A program made the position numbers and the translations under genes. Positions 34,297 through 45,225 of a DNA stretch of 64,000 nucleotides are shown here, piece by piece. The stretch's first letter is position 1. Each line of letters opens with the position of its first letter. The notes beneath the pieces are model-generated. The model worked only from the letters and a program-made list of their open reading frames with translations, had not been told where the DNA came from and searched no databases. The stretch is from Ciona intestinalis. Its lineage: Eukaryota > Chordata > Ascidiacea > Phlebobranchia > Cionidae. The stretch is taken from positions 1,675,907-1,739,906 of the forward strand of contig NC_020177.2 in NCBI RefSeq assembly GCF_000224145.3, in the 5' to 3' direction.

Positions 34297-37032
34297 CTAA
34301 TGCGGTAATACTCCCCATTCACGCAATGTTTGCTCTTTACCCTTGGAATGCAAAAGCAAAAGTAGTTTTGGACATTTTGACGATTGCCAATCAAGATATT
34401 TTTCGTTCTCTGGATGCAACGACAGCGTATACCGCGACATTATGTAAGACGTGGCCAATCTCGCTTGCACGGCAACAAAAAGAATCTCCTTTTCTCCAGA
34501 GTTTAACGGCGATGCCACGGAAGCGTAGCCCTGGTACAAATTTTTAATCAAAAGCATAGGGTCAGCTTTTACGTCGAGCGCCGAAACCATCATGTATCCG
34601 ATGCACACGGACAAGTCAAACACTCTGTAAGACAATGTTGAGTCTTCAAAATCAATAACTCCCATTTCTTGTCCCAGTTTTTCAACGATGATGTTTGTGG
34701 TGCTAAAATCTCCATGTATTAAACCTAAAACAATGTTTCCATTTAATTTAACCGAGTATGCGTGTTTTTGTTAAATAAGCCTGAACCTAGTGTGAAAAAC
34801 ATTTACGGCAATTATTTTTAATTCTAAATAGTTGTTACCTCATCCATCGCAGCATATCTAAAATACAATGGCTTTAAGAATTAATTAACTATCCTTTGTA
34901 TGCTTATGTGTCTCTTTGTGTGCAAAAAACTGGGAGAAATAGCTCCAACCGAGTGAGCACTAATGCCTAAATCACCAACCATACAATTAACCATTGCTGT
35001 GTGCCAGTTTGTACTTTTGAGAATGGCTTACATTTACGATTGCACGTACCGCGATTAAGTTGTTTTTTTAAACTTGGAAACATCGCTGCGAATGCATCAA
35101 AAACTTCACAAATCACCATGTTGAGATTTTTATCTTTGACAAAGTGTAGATAAGATCGGACTTGAGGGAAGTTTTGTGTTTGCCATATGTCACTTGATGA
35201 TACTACGTAGTTTTCAATCGACAGCAAATTGTTTAGTTTCTGTAAATAAAACATAGGTATATACTGACAATCATACGAAGGTATAGGGTTTGTTGGAAAA
35301 CTTTATTTACACAATATATTGGTATTTTATTATTATATACATAGCAGGGTGGGGGAATATAGGACACCTACAGTAGTCAGTACATACTCTCTAAATATCC
35401 AAATCGTGTTAAACAATAACCAACGGCATATGGAAGCCGTGAGAATACAGTTTTCAAATTTTTTGAATGTCCTTTATTTACTACCAAATGGGATGAGTGA
35501 AAAAAGGTGTCCCATCTTCTCCCGCGCTATACCATATATTATATTTGAGTTACCCGCGAGGTATACATTATTGAATTACAAACAAACATTTTAAAGTTTG
35601 ACAATAGATACCTTTAAAACTAAAAAGGTGTTCTAATAAAATTAAAACTAATTTTATCAGACAAAGTCAGACATATGTTTAAAACATTTTAGCTATTTTT
35701 TTTTTAAACTGGGATATACTAGGTTGATGATTCAAACTCGCAAACTACAAAATTTCGACAGTTTTAATCATAATCTGATTTAACAACATTCAAGATGAGA
35801 ATCTTATTTCAAACCCAATAATTTAGGTAAAAAAAGATGGTTCGTGATGTGGAAATATTGAATTTGGATTTGTGGCTTTCAATTAATTGCTAAAAACCTT
35901 TAAAATGAAGTTCCTGATCCATACAAGAAAGAAGAATGTTGCTGTTGCACTATTCATATGTTGGAACAAAAAACTAAATACAGTCTTGCTATTATTGCCG
36001 ACTACACCGAATACACGACAAATATATATACAAAATGCTGTTTTTACCTCAAGGGATTTAGTAACTGATCCGAAAAGTACCCCCACATCTCTAGCTGTAT
36101 CTACCAGTATTTCAGGGCTCAGTTTCAGTTCTAATATACTCTTGCCGGGTAAGTACGTGAACATTTCCAACTGTCTTTGAGTTTTGTTATCACCTGAAAA
36201 AAACACCACTTTATAGAGTTGTTATTAAATTTGCTTAATATGCATTTCATACCAAATACATAGCTCGCTGTTACATCTTTACCGTTGATCGTTGTGACAG
36301 CCACCGGAACTCGAAAACCATCAGCGTTTAAATGTTTCATTATCTTTTTCGTTAAAACAGCTTGTTGGCTCGCTGAAAAGAAGTTTCAGACTATAATTTT
36401 ATAATATTTGTTTTCCCCGATTCCATTATTGCAGGTCTAGTTTACAAAACTTGTCGGAACTATATAGTAGGGTGGGCAAAGACGGGACACTTTTAGCACA
36501 TAATATCCAAATATACCAATCTTGTTTTAAACAAATAGTAACGGTCTATGGGAGTCGTTGGGATATGGTTTTATAATTTTTGGAATGTTCTTTGTTTACT
36601 CCTAAATGAGACGAGAAAATAGAGTTAAAAGGTGTTCCATCTTTCCCCACCCTAATATACTTCATTTTGTTGTGCAGAAACAAACGTAATTTAAACCTGT
36701 TTATGACTAAATGGCTTCGGGGTTGTATTTGTTGAATTTAATTTTTAAACTTGAAACTGACAGCTTTAATTGCTGGTTAGCTTTGTATTTTCGTCTTTAA
36801 AATAATGTAAAACCAAATTGAACTTACCTCCGTCGTACTTTTGTTGCTTAACTTTCAAAACAAAACTTTCATTGTGGGAATTTATTCTGAAGTTCAGATC
36901 ATCATAACCGTACAGTTTTTTCACACTTTTAACTGTAACGTTGTATAATGTTTTGACAGCATCAGCAACATCTTCGCATGAAAGATTAAGGACAGATTCG
37001 TTGAACGTTCCTGACTCGTTGGCGTGGTCCAT
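34297..37032 (-). CDS. HYKK: Hydroxylysine kinase-like aminoglycoside phosphotransferase family protein
   Basis: Related to vertebrate HYKK/AGPHD1, which uses GTP to phosphorylate 5-hydroxylysine in lysine and collagen breakdown. Exons in coding order: 37032-36828, 36372-36253, 36193-36048, 35239-35050, 34724-34297; 1089 nt, 362 residues (human 373), consistent phases. The kinase-like fold is supported by GYDDLNFRI and VLKV near the N-terminus, TYLPGKSI in the middle, the catalytic LIHGDFSTTN (HGD at 224-226, N231), and the metal-binding GVIDFEDS (D245). The ATG at 37032 is chosen because it opens the conserved frame. The stop codon lies inside one copy of a direct repeat that also flanks a transposon, so the 3' UTR may have been disturbed. 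Introns are short apart from one of 0.8 kb holding a MITE. Substrate is inferred from family resemblance only. Confidence 0.88.
35343..35534 (-). mobile_element. GGGACACC-end MITE in HYKK intron 3
   Basis: Starts GGGTGGGGGAATATAGGACACC and ends AAAGGTGTCCCATCTTCTCCC; the internal core is in reverse orientation (CTACCAAATGGGATGAG). Confidence 0.85.
36465..36656 (-). mobile_element. GGGACACC-end MITE in HYKK intron 1
   Basis: Starts TAGTAGGGTGGGCAAAGACG and ends TTTCCCCACCCTAATA, with the core AATATCCAAATATACCAATC in reverse orientation. Confidence 0.85.
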
Positions 37033-37308
37033 AACTTTTGCCACAACATTTGCTAGATATCTAATTTTAATAGAACAATTGGTGTTCTTCTGTGTTAAGA
37101 AACTTGTTTAGAATTTTTCTAAAGATACGTTCTGAATATACCTCATCTATAGAAACACATATGTTAGTACTATGCAAAGTTAAAACAAAAACGATTCAAA
37201 ATGAAGTAGCAGGTATAATTATGCCTTCACCGATAGAAAGAGCATGCATTTCATAACATAGAGACAGTATGTGTTGCACGGCATTTATTAACCCTTTAGG
37301 AAAGAGAT
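37033..37308. other. 5' flank of HYKK, nothing recognised
   Basis: AT-rich sequence upstream of the kinase start codon; no open frame or obvious repeat. Confidence 0.4.
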
Positions 37309-37448
37309 ATATTTAAAAGAAAACTGAAGTCAGATTTTATAATTGATGAGCAGATAGTCTTTACTAAGCTAAATCTACCATTCCAATTTTTCCGTTCAAA
37401 ACGGTACCGATTTCGAGTTATCTATACAATTTTTCTGGTGACGTCATT

Positions 37449-37868
37449 GGTGCTTCTTAATTGTGCGTGGAAAAACAGCGTGCTCAAGGAAAACAGCATG
37501 CTGTAGCGACGATGCTTATTGCTCGTTGTATATATTGTAATCAAATGTAATGATTCGGTTTTGAACGCACGCGAACCTCGAAAGAGAACGGAAGAAGAAG
37601 GCAAATGAAAAGGGTCGTTTCGCACCACAGAAATAAAAAAGAATAGAAGGCGCATCTCGGTGCTTCTTAATTGTGCGTGGAAAAACAGCGTGCTCAAGGA
37701 AAACAGCGTGCTGTAGCGACGATGCTTATTGCTCGTTGTATATATTGTAATCAAATGTAATGATTCGGTTTTGAACGCACGCGAACCTCGAAAGAGAACG
37801 GAAGAAGAAGGCAAATGAAAAGGGTCGTTTCGCACCACAGAAATAAAAAAGAATAGAAGGCGCATCTC
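37449..37868. repeat. 210-bp tandem duplication
   Basis: Bases 37449-37658 and 37659-37868 are nearly identical (one visible difference, CAGCATGCTG against CAGCGTGCTG). Each unit ends inside the left terminus of the MITE that begins at 37836. The long open frame across it is a by-product of the duplication. Confidence 0.92.
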
Positions 37869-38328
37869 CAATGTCGGCAAAGGAGAGAGCACGATACACT
37901 GTCTCTCTTTCGCGGGTCGTTCCCGTTTACTATTGTAGTCAATGGAGTCGATGACGTTTTGTGTAGTTTTTCTTCGTTTTTTGACTTAATTTAAAGTTAT
38001 TGTGTAAAAAAACTATTTTCTAATATATATATATTTCTAAAAAAACGTTTGTTTGAAATTTTTAATTAATTTTTTAAATAATTAAATTTCCTAAACAAGT
38101 GGTAAACTGTAAGCGTTAACGTACCAAATAACTAAACTAGCCTAACAAACTTGAATAGTTGGTGTAGTTTTTAAAATAAACAGCTAAAACCGTCCAAAAA
38201 TACTATGCGCCTATCTTTTACAATGGAGACGAAGGGAAATGGGGACGGAGTTGGCGGTCACGTGAATAGAAAAAAGAATATATCACGGTTTTGGAAAGTT
38301 GCGCGTTCTACTCTTTTTTATTTCTGTG
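37836..38328. mobile_element. 493-bp hAT-like MITE, copy A
   Basis: The terminal inverted repeat CACAGAAATAAAAAAGA... is matched at the right end (...TCTTTTTTATTTCTGTG). The exact 8-bp target duplication TTTCGCAC lies at 37828-37835 and 38329-38336. The 8-bp duplication and CA...TG ends fit the hAT superfamily. No open frame; non-autonomous. Confidence 0.88.
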
Positions 38329-38369
38329 TTTCGCACACACACGCACGCACGCAGGAATAAGCGCTACAG

Positions 38370-39925
38370 TGCTAACGGTTTTCTTTTGGCGATATCTCGG
38401 AAACGGGTAAAAATTTTTCAAAGATTTTTTTTTTCTTTTTTTTACAGACGCACTAATACTTATAATTTATTAATTCATCAAATATTTATTATCCACTATC
38501 GCTCGTTTAACGCAAATAATTTTCAAGTCAAACTCTACTTTATAGCGTATTTTACTCGGAAACACTGTTCGCCTGTATGAGTGCTGGATAGTTGATAATG
38601 ATGGTTCAAGCATATGGGTTCAAGCCAACGTCACGTCAGGCCGGAAACACTGTTCGCCATTACGGAGCCTATAGACTAGAGCGTGAGTCGCCTACAGCCC
38701 TACACAAATGCATGGTCGGCGTCCGTTTATTTGGTTCTATAACGGTTGTTTTAATGTAAAAAAATAATTTCTAATATAAATCTTGTTATATAATATTATA
38801 TCTAAGAATTAATGTGGAGTAAATTAGTATTTTGACTGATTTTCAGCGTACAGTGTGGTTTAACAGGGTACTTTACGTTGGCGATTACTACTAGCAGCAA
38901 TCAGCTTAGTTTACATAATAGTACATGATCATACCTACGAATCTCCAAAACCATTATATACTATATTTATAATCCAGCATGAGTGGACATGCAGCTCCAA
39001 ACTGCTATTACTAGCAAATAAGGTGTTCGCGTTTTCGATTTCGAGACCCGGAACGCAGAAAAGGTAGCTTATTGATTCCTTATGTGAGGTTTATTATTGT
39101 GATAAGATATAACATTAGTAGAAAGCCATTTTTATGCGCAGAAGTGCTTGGTTCTTAAAAAATCGCATTATTTAGACGAAAAACAGCACCCAGCAATGAT
39201 AAAATGCTATGCGGTGGGCTCCGTAATGGTGGCGACTATGACGTCATAGACGCGGGACAATGAATAACAAGACTCGTTGTTTTACAAACCCTTTCCTAAC
39301 TTGGTCTATACTAACTTTGGTTCAAGCAGCTTCATAACAACAAATTCACCCATGCTCAGTTGGCATTACAAAACAATTTCCACAGAAGCACCACTAATTG
39401 TCAGTTATTTTTGATGTTCAGAACTTTGTCTGCGTTTTTCATTTTCTTCCCTTGTAATCTTAGGTTCAAATCTGTATGATGTAGTTAATAGATCGCTTGA
39501 TCTTTCAATCTTTCCATAATAATTTGCGTAATATTTCTGTAATTAGCAATCAACGGAAGTTGTATATAGATATTCTTTTGTAACTACCACTTTATTCATT
39601 TCCATTAATCTACTAATATTAACTAAAACTTCTAAAGTCTGACACTAGACTAACTACATTCTACAACAACAAAGCCGCATATGTGGCATGTAAACTCGCG
39701 AACTCATACAAGCAAACAGCGATTCCGAGTAAAATACGCTATAAAGTAGAGTTTGACTTTGATAATTATTTGCGGTAAACGAGCGATAGTAGATAACAAA
39801 TATTTGAAAAATTAATAAACTTTAAGTATTAGTGCGTATGTGAAAAAAAATGAACTTTTGAAAAATCTTTAGCCGTTTTCGAGATTTCGCCAAAAGAAAA
39901 TCATTAGCACGCCGTTTTCCATTGT
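38370..39925. repeat. Inverted repeat pair of about 200 bp bounding 1.1 kb
   Basis: Left arm 38370-38575 (TTTTCTTTTGGCGA, ACGCACTAATACTTA, CTATCGCTCGTTTA, TATAGCGTATTTTACTCGGA) returns inverted at 39723-39925. Probably the ends of another foldback or of a deleted transposon; the centre has no gene. Confidence 0.75.
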
Positions 39926-40099
39926 AAGAGATAGGCCGCGCACAATAAAGAAGCACACACGCACAATAAAGAAGCAGCAGTATGGGGGCCCAACCTGGTC
40001 AAAATACAAGAAGAAAAAAGGCCTTTTATGCATTAAGTTGCATTATTTTTATATTACAAGTTGTATTATTTTTAGATCTTAATCTCACAAAAAAATAAT

Positions 40100-40515
40100 T
40101 TTACCCTACGACTTGAATTAATTTTACGTTACAACTTGAATTATTTTTACGCTACGACTTGAATTAATTTTATGTTACGACTTGAATTATTTTTACGCTA
40201 CGACTTGAATTATTTTTACCCTACGACTTGAATTATTTTTACGTTACAACTTGAATTATTTTTACGCTACGACTTGAATTAATTTTACGTTACGACTTGA
40301 ATTATTTTTACGTTACGACTTGAATTATTTTTACGCTACGACTTGAATTATTTTTACCCTACGACTTGAATTATTTTTACGTTACAACTTGAATTATTTT
40401 TACGTTACAACTTGAATTATTTTTACGCTACGACTTGAATTAATTTTACGTTACGACTTGAATTATTTCTACGTTACGACTTGAATTATTTTTACGCTAT
40501 GACTTGAATTAATTT
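40100..40515 (+). repeat. 23-bp minisatellite, left arm
   Basis: Tandem units of ACGACTTGAATTATTTTTACG with CT, TT or CC at the end; an inverted counterpart lies at 41720-42250. Confidence 0.93.
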
Positions 40516-41117
40516 TATATCCGGTAAAATCGCTCATGCGTTTCGAAACTCCGGGCGTAAACTATACAGTTGTTTTTAATGCACAACTAATTTTACAGTA
40601 GGATAAGGCTAAATAGAGATTCTAATATAAATCTTGTTTTATAATATCGAATATTATGGTGATTAATACTAGCATCAGCAATCAGCTTAGTAATTAGTTA
40701 ATATAGTATAGTATATGCTCATGCCTACGAATCTTAATAGAAACTACATTTATCATACAGTATGAGTGGATATGCAGCTCTTAACTGCTAAGTACTATAG
40801 CAGAAAATGTCTTAGCGTTTTCAGATTTTCTATAGACCCTGAACGCCGAAAAGGGTGGCTTATTAATTCAAGGAGGAGACCAGAGATAGTGGCTAAGTAT
40901 TGTTTTCCTCGAAGTTACTTCGATAGGTAAATTTTTACAAAGTTACTGTAAGTTTCGTGCCGGGTGTACTTGCTACGTTAGAGAGCCAAAAAGTAAAATC
41001 ACGGCAATTTGCCAGCAAAACTGCAGCTATAGCTATATATGTTATGCACCATATTTTAATGTTATGCATTTTTGTTTGTATTTTTATAGTTTAAACATGT
41101 TCCTTTATGTTTTTGGT

Positions 41118-41617
41118 NNNNNNNNNNNNNNNNNNNNNNNNNNNNNNNNNNNNNNNNNNNNNNNNNNNNNNNNNNNNNNNNNNNNNNNNNNNNNNNNNNN
41201 NNNNNNNNNNNNNNNNNNNNNNNNNNNNNNNNNNNNNNNNNNNNNNNNNNNNNNNNNNNNNNNNNNNNNNNNNNNNNNNNNNNNNNNNNNNNNNNNNNNN
41301 NNNNNNNNNNNNNNNNNNNNNNNNNNNNNNNNNNNNNNNNNNNNNNNNNNNNNNNNNNNNNNNNNNNNNNNNNNNNNNNNNNNNNNNNNNNNNNNNNNNN
41401 NNNNNNNNNNNNNNNNNNNNNNNNNNNNNNNNNNNNNNNNNNNNNNNNNNNNNNNNNNNNNNNNNNNNNNNNNNNNNNNNNNNNNNNNNNNNNNNNNNNN
41501 NNNNNNNNNNNNNNNNNNNNNNNNNNNNNNNNNNNNNNNNNNNNNNNNNNNNNNNNNNNNNNNNNNNNNNNNNNNNNNNNNNNNNNNNNNNNNNNNNNNN
41601 NNNNNNNNNNNNNNNNN
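41118..41617. other. Assembly gap, 500 N
   Basis: Exactly 500 N in the centre of the foldback element; the true size is unknown. Confidence 0.99.
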
Positions 41618-41719
41618 AGATACGTTGACATTGTATGCCTTGTGATCCGTTATAGCGGCTACTATGACGTCATAGACTGACCATGGAGTTTTGACACGCA
41701 TGAGCGATTTTACCGGATA

Positions 41720-42250
41720 TAAAATTAATTCAAGTCATATCGTAAAATTAATTCAAGTCGTAACGTAAAAGAAATTCAAGTCGTAACGTAAAAATAATTC
41801 AAGTCGTAACGTAAAAATAATTCAAGTCATAACGTAAAATTAATTCAAGTCGTAACGTAAAAATAATTCAAGTCGTAACGTAAAAATAATTCAAGTCGTA
41901 ACGTAAAAATAATTCAAGTCGTAACGTAAAAATAATTCAAGTTGTAACGTAAAATTAATTCAAGTTGTAACGTAAAATTAATTCAAGTTGTAACGTAAAA
42001 TTAATTCAAGTCGTAACGTAAAATAAATTCAAGTCGTAACGTAAAATAAATTCAAGTCGTAACGTAAAAATAATTCAAGTCGTAACGTAAAAATAATTCA
42101 AGTCGTAACGTAAAATTAATTCAAGTCGTAACGTAAAAATAATTCAAGTCGTAACGTAAAATTAATTAAAGTCGTAACGTAAAAATAATTCAAGTCGTAG
42201 CGTAAAAATAATTCAAGTTGTAACGTAAAATTAATTCAAGTTGTAGGGTA
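41720..42250 (-). repeat. 23-bp minisatellite, right arm
   Basis: Same unit as the left arm but reverse-complemented (AATTCAAGTCGTAACGTAAA), about 23 copies with little divergence between units. Confidence 0.93.
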
Positions 42251-42875
42251 AAATTATTTTTTGTGAGATTAAGATCCAAAAATAATACAACTTGTGATAC
42301 AAAAATAATACAACTTATTACATTATTGCGATTTATTCGTGTTGTATTTTGACCAGGTTGGGCCCCCATACACCAGTGACGATAACTTGTAATCGGTGCC
42401 GTTTTGAATGCAGAAATTGGAATAGTGGATTCAGCTCAGTGAGGACTATCTGCACACTGCACACCAGTTATAAAATCTGACCTATAGGTTCTCTTTTAAC
42501 AAGCTTAAAACGCATTCCCGTAAGTTCCCGTAAATTAGTTTGCAGTTTTTCCGTCTTTTCCGTATTTTTGTAAATTAGTATTACCTTCTGTTGCGCAGAA
42601 AGTGATACGGCAGTCTCTCAATTTGTAGTGTAAAATATCTCTTCCTGTCTTTGCGCACCTGTATGTTTCACGCTGTAAGAGCCATATCAGCCATTTATTT
42701 CGGTTTAGGAGAGCAGCTCATTCTCTCTAATGCTCGGCCATTCACGTCTATCTGATGCTTGATAAAACTAACCGAGTGTCGACACATCGTTATAGTCGAT
42801 ATTGTTGGGAGAAGCTTGAGTCTGAACCTGCGCTGCACCTACTCCGCTACCGAACTAACACGTGCTGTAGCTAAT

Positions 42876-42909
42876 CACGGCCTACTAGAGATATCTCTAG
42901 TAGCCCGTG
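42876..42909. repeat. 34-bp palindrome, possible micro-foldback
   Basis: CTACTAGAGATATCTCTAGTAG (42882-42903) is a perfect 22-bp palindrome, extended by CACGG and CCGTG with one mismatch. Flanks AGCTAAT and AGCTAAC could be a worn target duplication. A half copy (GATATCTCTAGTAAG) sits inside the MITE at 43250. Confidence 0.6.
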
Positions 42910-43112
42910 AGCTAACTTGTCCTTCTTACTTGTAAACCTTTTTGTTTGACTCGTTAACCACAATCTGTTTTACATGGCGCTCGTATTCTTAGTGTCAGAC
43001 CAAGGAATAACGAATGTACGTGCTTTGGCCGGGAGCTATACTCAGTCAAGCATGCTTCTCCCTTTTACAACGTATTATGTGAGTTTAACCTATATCGAAT
43101 CGTCATAGCATA

Positions 43113-43322
43113 AAGAAGGATAAGGAAGACGGGACACCTTTAGGACATTATATCCAAACATCCTGATCGTGCTGTAAATATTTAAGAACAGTTCATGGGA
43201 GTCATGTGAACAGTTTTATATTTTTTTGAATGTTCTTTGTTTAGTTCTGGATATCTCTAGTAAGCCGAGACTGGGACAAGAAAATATATTGATATCGTTC
43301 CCATCTTTCCCACCCTACTATA
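43113..43322 (-). mobile_element. GGGACACC-end MITE with internal insertion
   Basis: Starts GGAAGACGGGACACC and ends TTCCCATCTTTCCCACCCTACTATA. The usual ACTACCAAATGGGAC core is broken by GGATATCTCTAGTAAGCC, related to the nearby palindrome. Confidence 0.8.
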
Positions 43323-43557
43323 TATGTATTTAGGTTCGCTATGTTACGCTCACAAAATACGACTATATCTAGGACCCTATAATGAAGACAACGCATTCAT
43401 TTTTTAGTAGAATAAAAATTTAGTGATATCTTTTTATTTAAGTAAGCTCCCTTTTATTTTAGTGCATTTACAAGTGAAGTTGCATTTCGTCGGTAATTTT
43501 TTATTAACAAGAGCACAAATTAAGCAACAGGCTATGGTCGGTGTAATTGCTTGAAAC

Positions 43558-45225
43558 TCATTCCGACTTCTCGTACACTCTGTGTGCTTTTATATCATCG
43601 ATTTCAAGATCCTAAAACGGTAATACATAAATTGCAAATGATTTATTAACCTCAATTGTTATAAGTAGGGTGGGGAAGATCGGACACCTTTTCATTTTTT
43701 TTTTCTTGTCCCATTTGTTAATAAACAAGAAGCATACAAAAAATTATTAAACCGTACCCTCACGACTTTCATAGACTATTGTTAATATTTAAAGCACGAT
43801 CAGGATATTTTGACATTATGTACCAAAGGTGTCCCATCTTCCCCCACATTACTATAAGTGGACTTATATAACCGTATATGTTCCCACGAACAAGTAACTT
43901 TTTATTACAGTGCTGTATAGCAAGGTTTGATGTGATTGTAAATAATATTTAGATCAACATAAACTACAATATACATACCATTTCTAAATTGCCATCTTTC
44001 AAATAGCGTGTAACAGTGGTTTGTTTACCATCCCACTTTTGTACTTGAACCAGTTTGCTGCCATCCCAAGTCATGATGCTCTGTATATTTGATGATATGT
44101 TGTAATTTACACACATAAACATTATATTAATTTACTTTATTATTTACCACAGCCGTTTAACTTATAAAAATATCAATATAATTTACCTTGCATTTTCTAC
44201 CGTCGGGGGTCGCTTCGTCCCATTCGACACCGATAGTACATTTGGTTTCGATGTTCCTAGCGGTGCTTACACTTTTTAAAAAAACTTCATTGCCTTCGAT
44301 TTTGATGGTGAGAACTGGTTTAGCCAAGTTGCCCAACTTTCTTAGTGCAAAATTAACGCCTGTAAAGCAAATACACGGTTCAGCAAAAATATACTCTTCG
44401 ACTTATTTACCCTTGCGTGACACGTGCACCGAAAACCGGTAAGCTTATAGCGCATAACAAATGTGTTTTTCGCAACCCTTGTAAGGTTATGAGGTGACCC
44501 TGTATTTAACTTTGCTGTCAACGTATGCTTTTTTTTTGAAAAACGTAAGGGAATTAAACCAAGAGCTTTATTGTAATAAAACCATTGGTGAAAAAGCAAG
44601 ATCAGCGCGTTAATTAATAACTTTTTAGAAGCATTGTTAAACAGCGTGAGTAGACACCACGTTATTGGACTTTGAAAGGCAAACTTGCGAAATCATTTTA
44701 ACCTTGGTTGGAATTATCACAATGACATGGCTAATCCATGTTTGCATTACGTCATTCTTACTGAAATCACATTGCCTAAAAAATCAATTTAGTGTTATAT
44801 GAATATATCTTAATCAGCACCAACGATAAAACATAAATACAGTATATAGTGGAGGTAGATGGGACTTCTTTTCATTCTATTTTCGCGTCCTATATTTAGT
44901 AGAAAACATAGAACATTTAAAGACGTATAAAACCGTATCCACACGACTGCCATCCTAGACTGTTAATAATTGTTTAAAACTCGATTTAGATATTTGGATA
45001 TAATGTGCTAAAGGCGTCCCATCTTTCCCCTTTTTTAAGGATATTTGTATAACATACGGTTTCCCATCTTACCCCCTATATATATAAAAAAATCGTCTAA
45101 ATTGATATTTTAGTTTAAAAATTTGTATTTATAGAAGAAAAAAAATGCTTACCTAAAGCTTTCATATACTCGTCAAAGTTTTCTGACGTCTTGATTTTCC
45201 AAACTCCGTTAAGTGCTGCGGCCAT
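43558..45225 (-). CDS. Fatty-acid-binding protein (cytosolic lipid-binding family)
   Basis: Intracellular carrier for fatty acids or other small hydrophobic ligands. Exons in coding order: 45225-45153, 44359-44187, 44080-43979, 43611-43558. They encode 73, 173, 102 and 54 nt, the standard four-exon pattern of the FABP/CRABP family, for 133 residues. The N-terminal signature reads NGVWKIKTSENFDEYMKALG; GVNFALRKLGNLAKP and TIKIEGNEV follow, then GVEWDEATPDGRKCK, LVQVQKWDGK and the C-terminal HRVYEKSE (the R-x-Y of the ligand-binding arginine motif). The protein is complete, with a TGA stop and AATAAA at 43505-43500. Which FABP subtype it represents cannot be told; tunicate members do not map neatly onto vertebrate subtypes. 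One MITE lies in intron 1 and one in intron 3. Confidence 0.93.
43666..43855 (+). mobile_element. GGGACACC-end MITE in FABP intron 3
   Basis: Starts AGTAGGGTGGGGAAGATCGG and ends AAAGGTGTCCCATCTTCCCC; about 190 bp and nearly intact. Confidence 0.87.
44840..45034 (+). mobile_element. GGGACACC-end MITE in FABP intron 1
   Basis: Starts AGTGGAGGTAGATGGGAC and ends AAAGGCGTCCCATCTTTCCCC, with the AGAACATTTAAAG core present. Confidence 0.85.

Larger units (their letters stand above)
33106..34312. repeat. Approximately 48-bp direct repeat flanking a 1.1-kb transposon
   Basis: ACTTTTAAAACTTCGATTAT plus a diverged CTAATGTGGTAATA end at 33106-33152 recurs at 34264-34312. The right-hand copy overlaps the last codons and stop of the hydroxylysine-kinase-like gene. 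Confidence 0.7.
39980..42371. mobile_element. 2.4-kb foldback transposon with minisatellite arms
   Basis: Outer ends GTATGGGGGCCCAACCTGG and its complement bound inverted arms of about 550-650 bp. Each arm is a tandem array of a 23-bp unit (ACGACTTGAATTATTTTTACG plus two variable bases), about 18 copies on the left (40100-40515) and about 23 on the right (41720-42250). The centre (40530-41700) includes the 500-base gap, so any gene there is hidden. The structure resembles foldback (FB-type) elements. Confidence 0.85.
37309..42505. mobile_element. Large inverted-repeat-bounded nest of transposons
   Basis: About 120 bp at 37309-37430 (GTCAGATTTTATAA, GCAGATAGTC, ATTCCAATTT, TTCAAAACGG) recurs inverted at about 42383-42505. 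Inside lie a 210-bp tandem duplication, a 493-bp MITE, a second inverted pair (38370-38575 and 39723-39925) and a 2.4-kb foldback element. No host gene seen. Confidence 0.65.

Noticed and set aside
37422..37892. 156-codon minus-strand open frame with internal repetition
   Set aside because: It exists only because a 210-bp non-coding unit is duplicated in tandem and the period is divisible by three; it overlaps a MITE terminus.
41062..41701. Open frames of 170-200 codons on both strands
   Set aside because: They run through the 500-base N gap and carry no real sequence.
40100..42250. CRISPR-like appearance of regularly spaced 23-bp repeats
   Set aside because: The units are contiguous with no unique spacers, and the genome is animal; it is a minisatellite.
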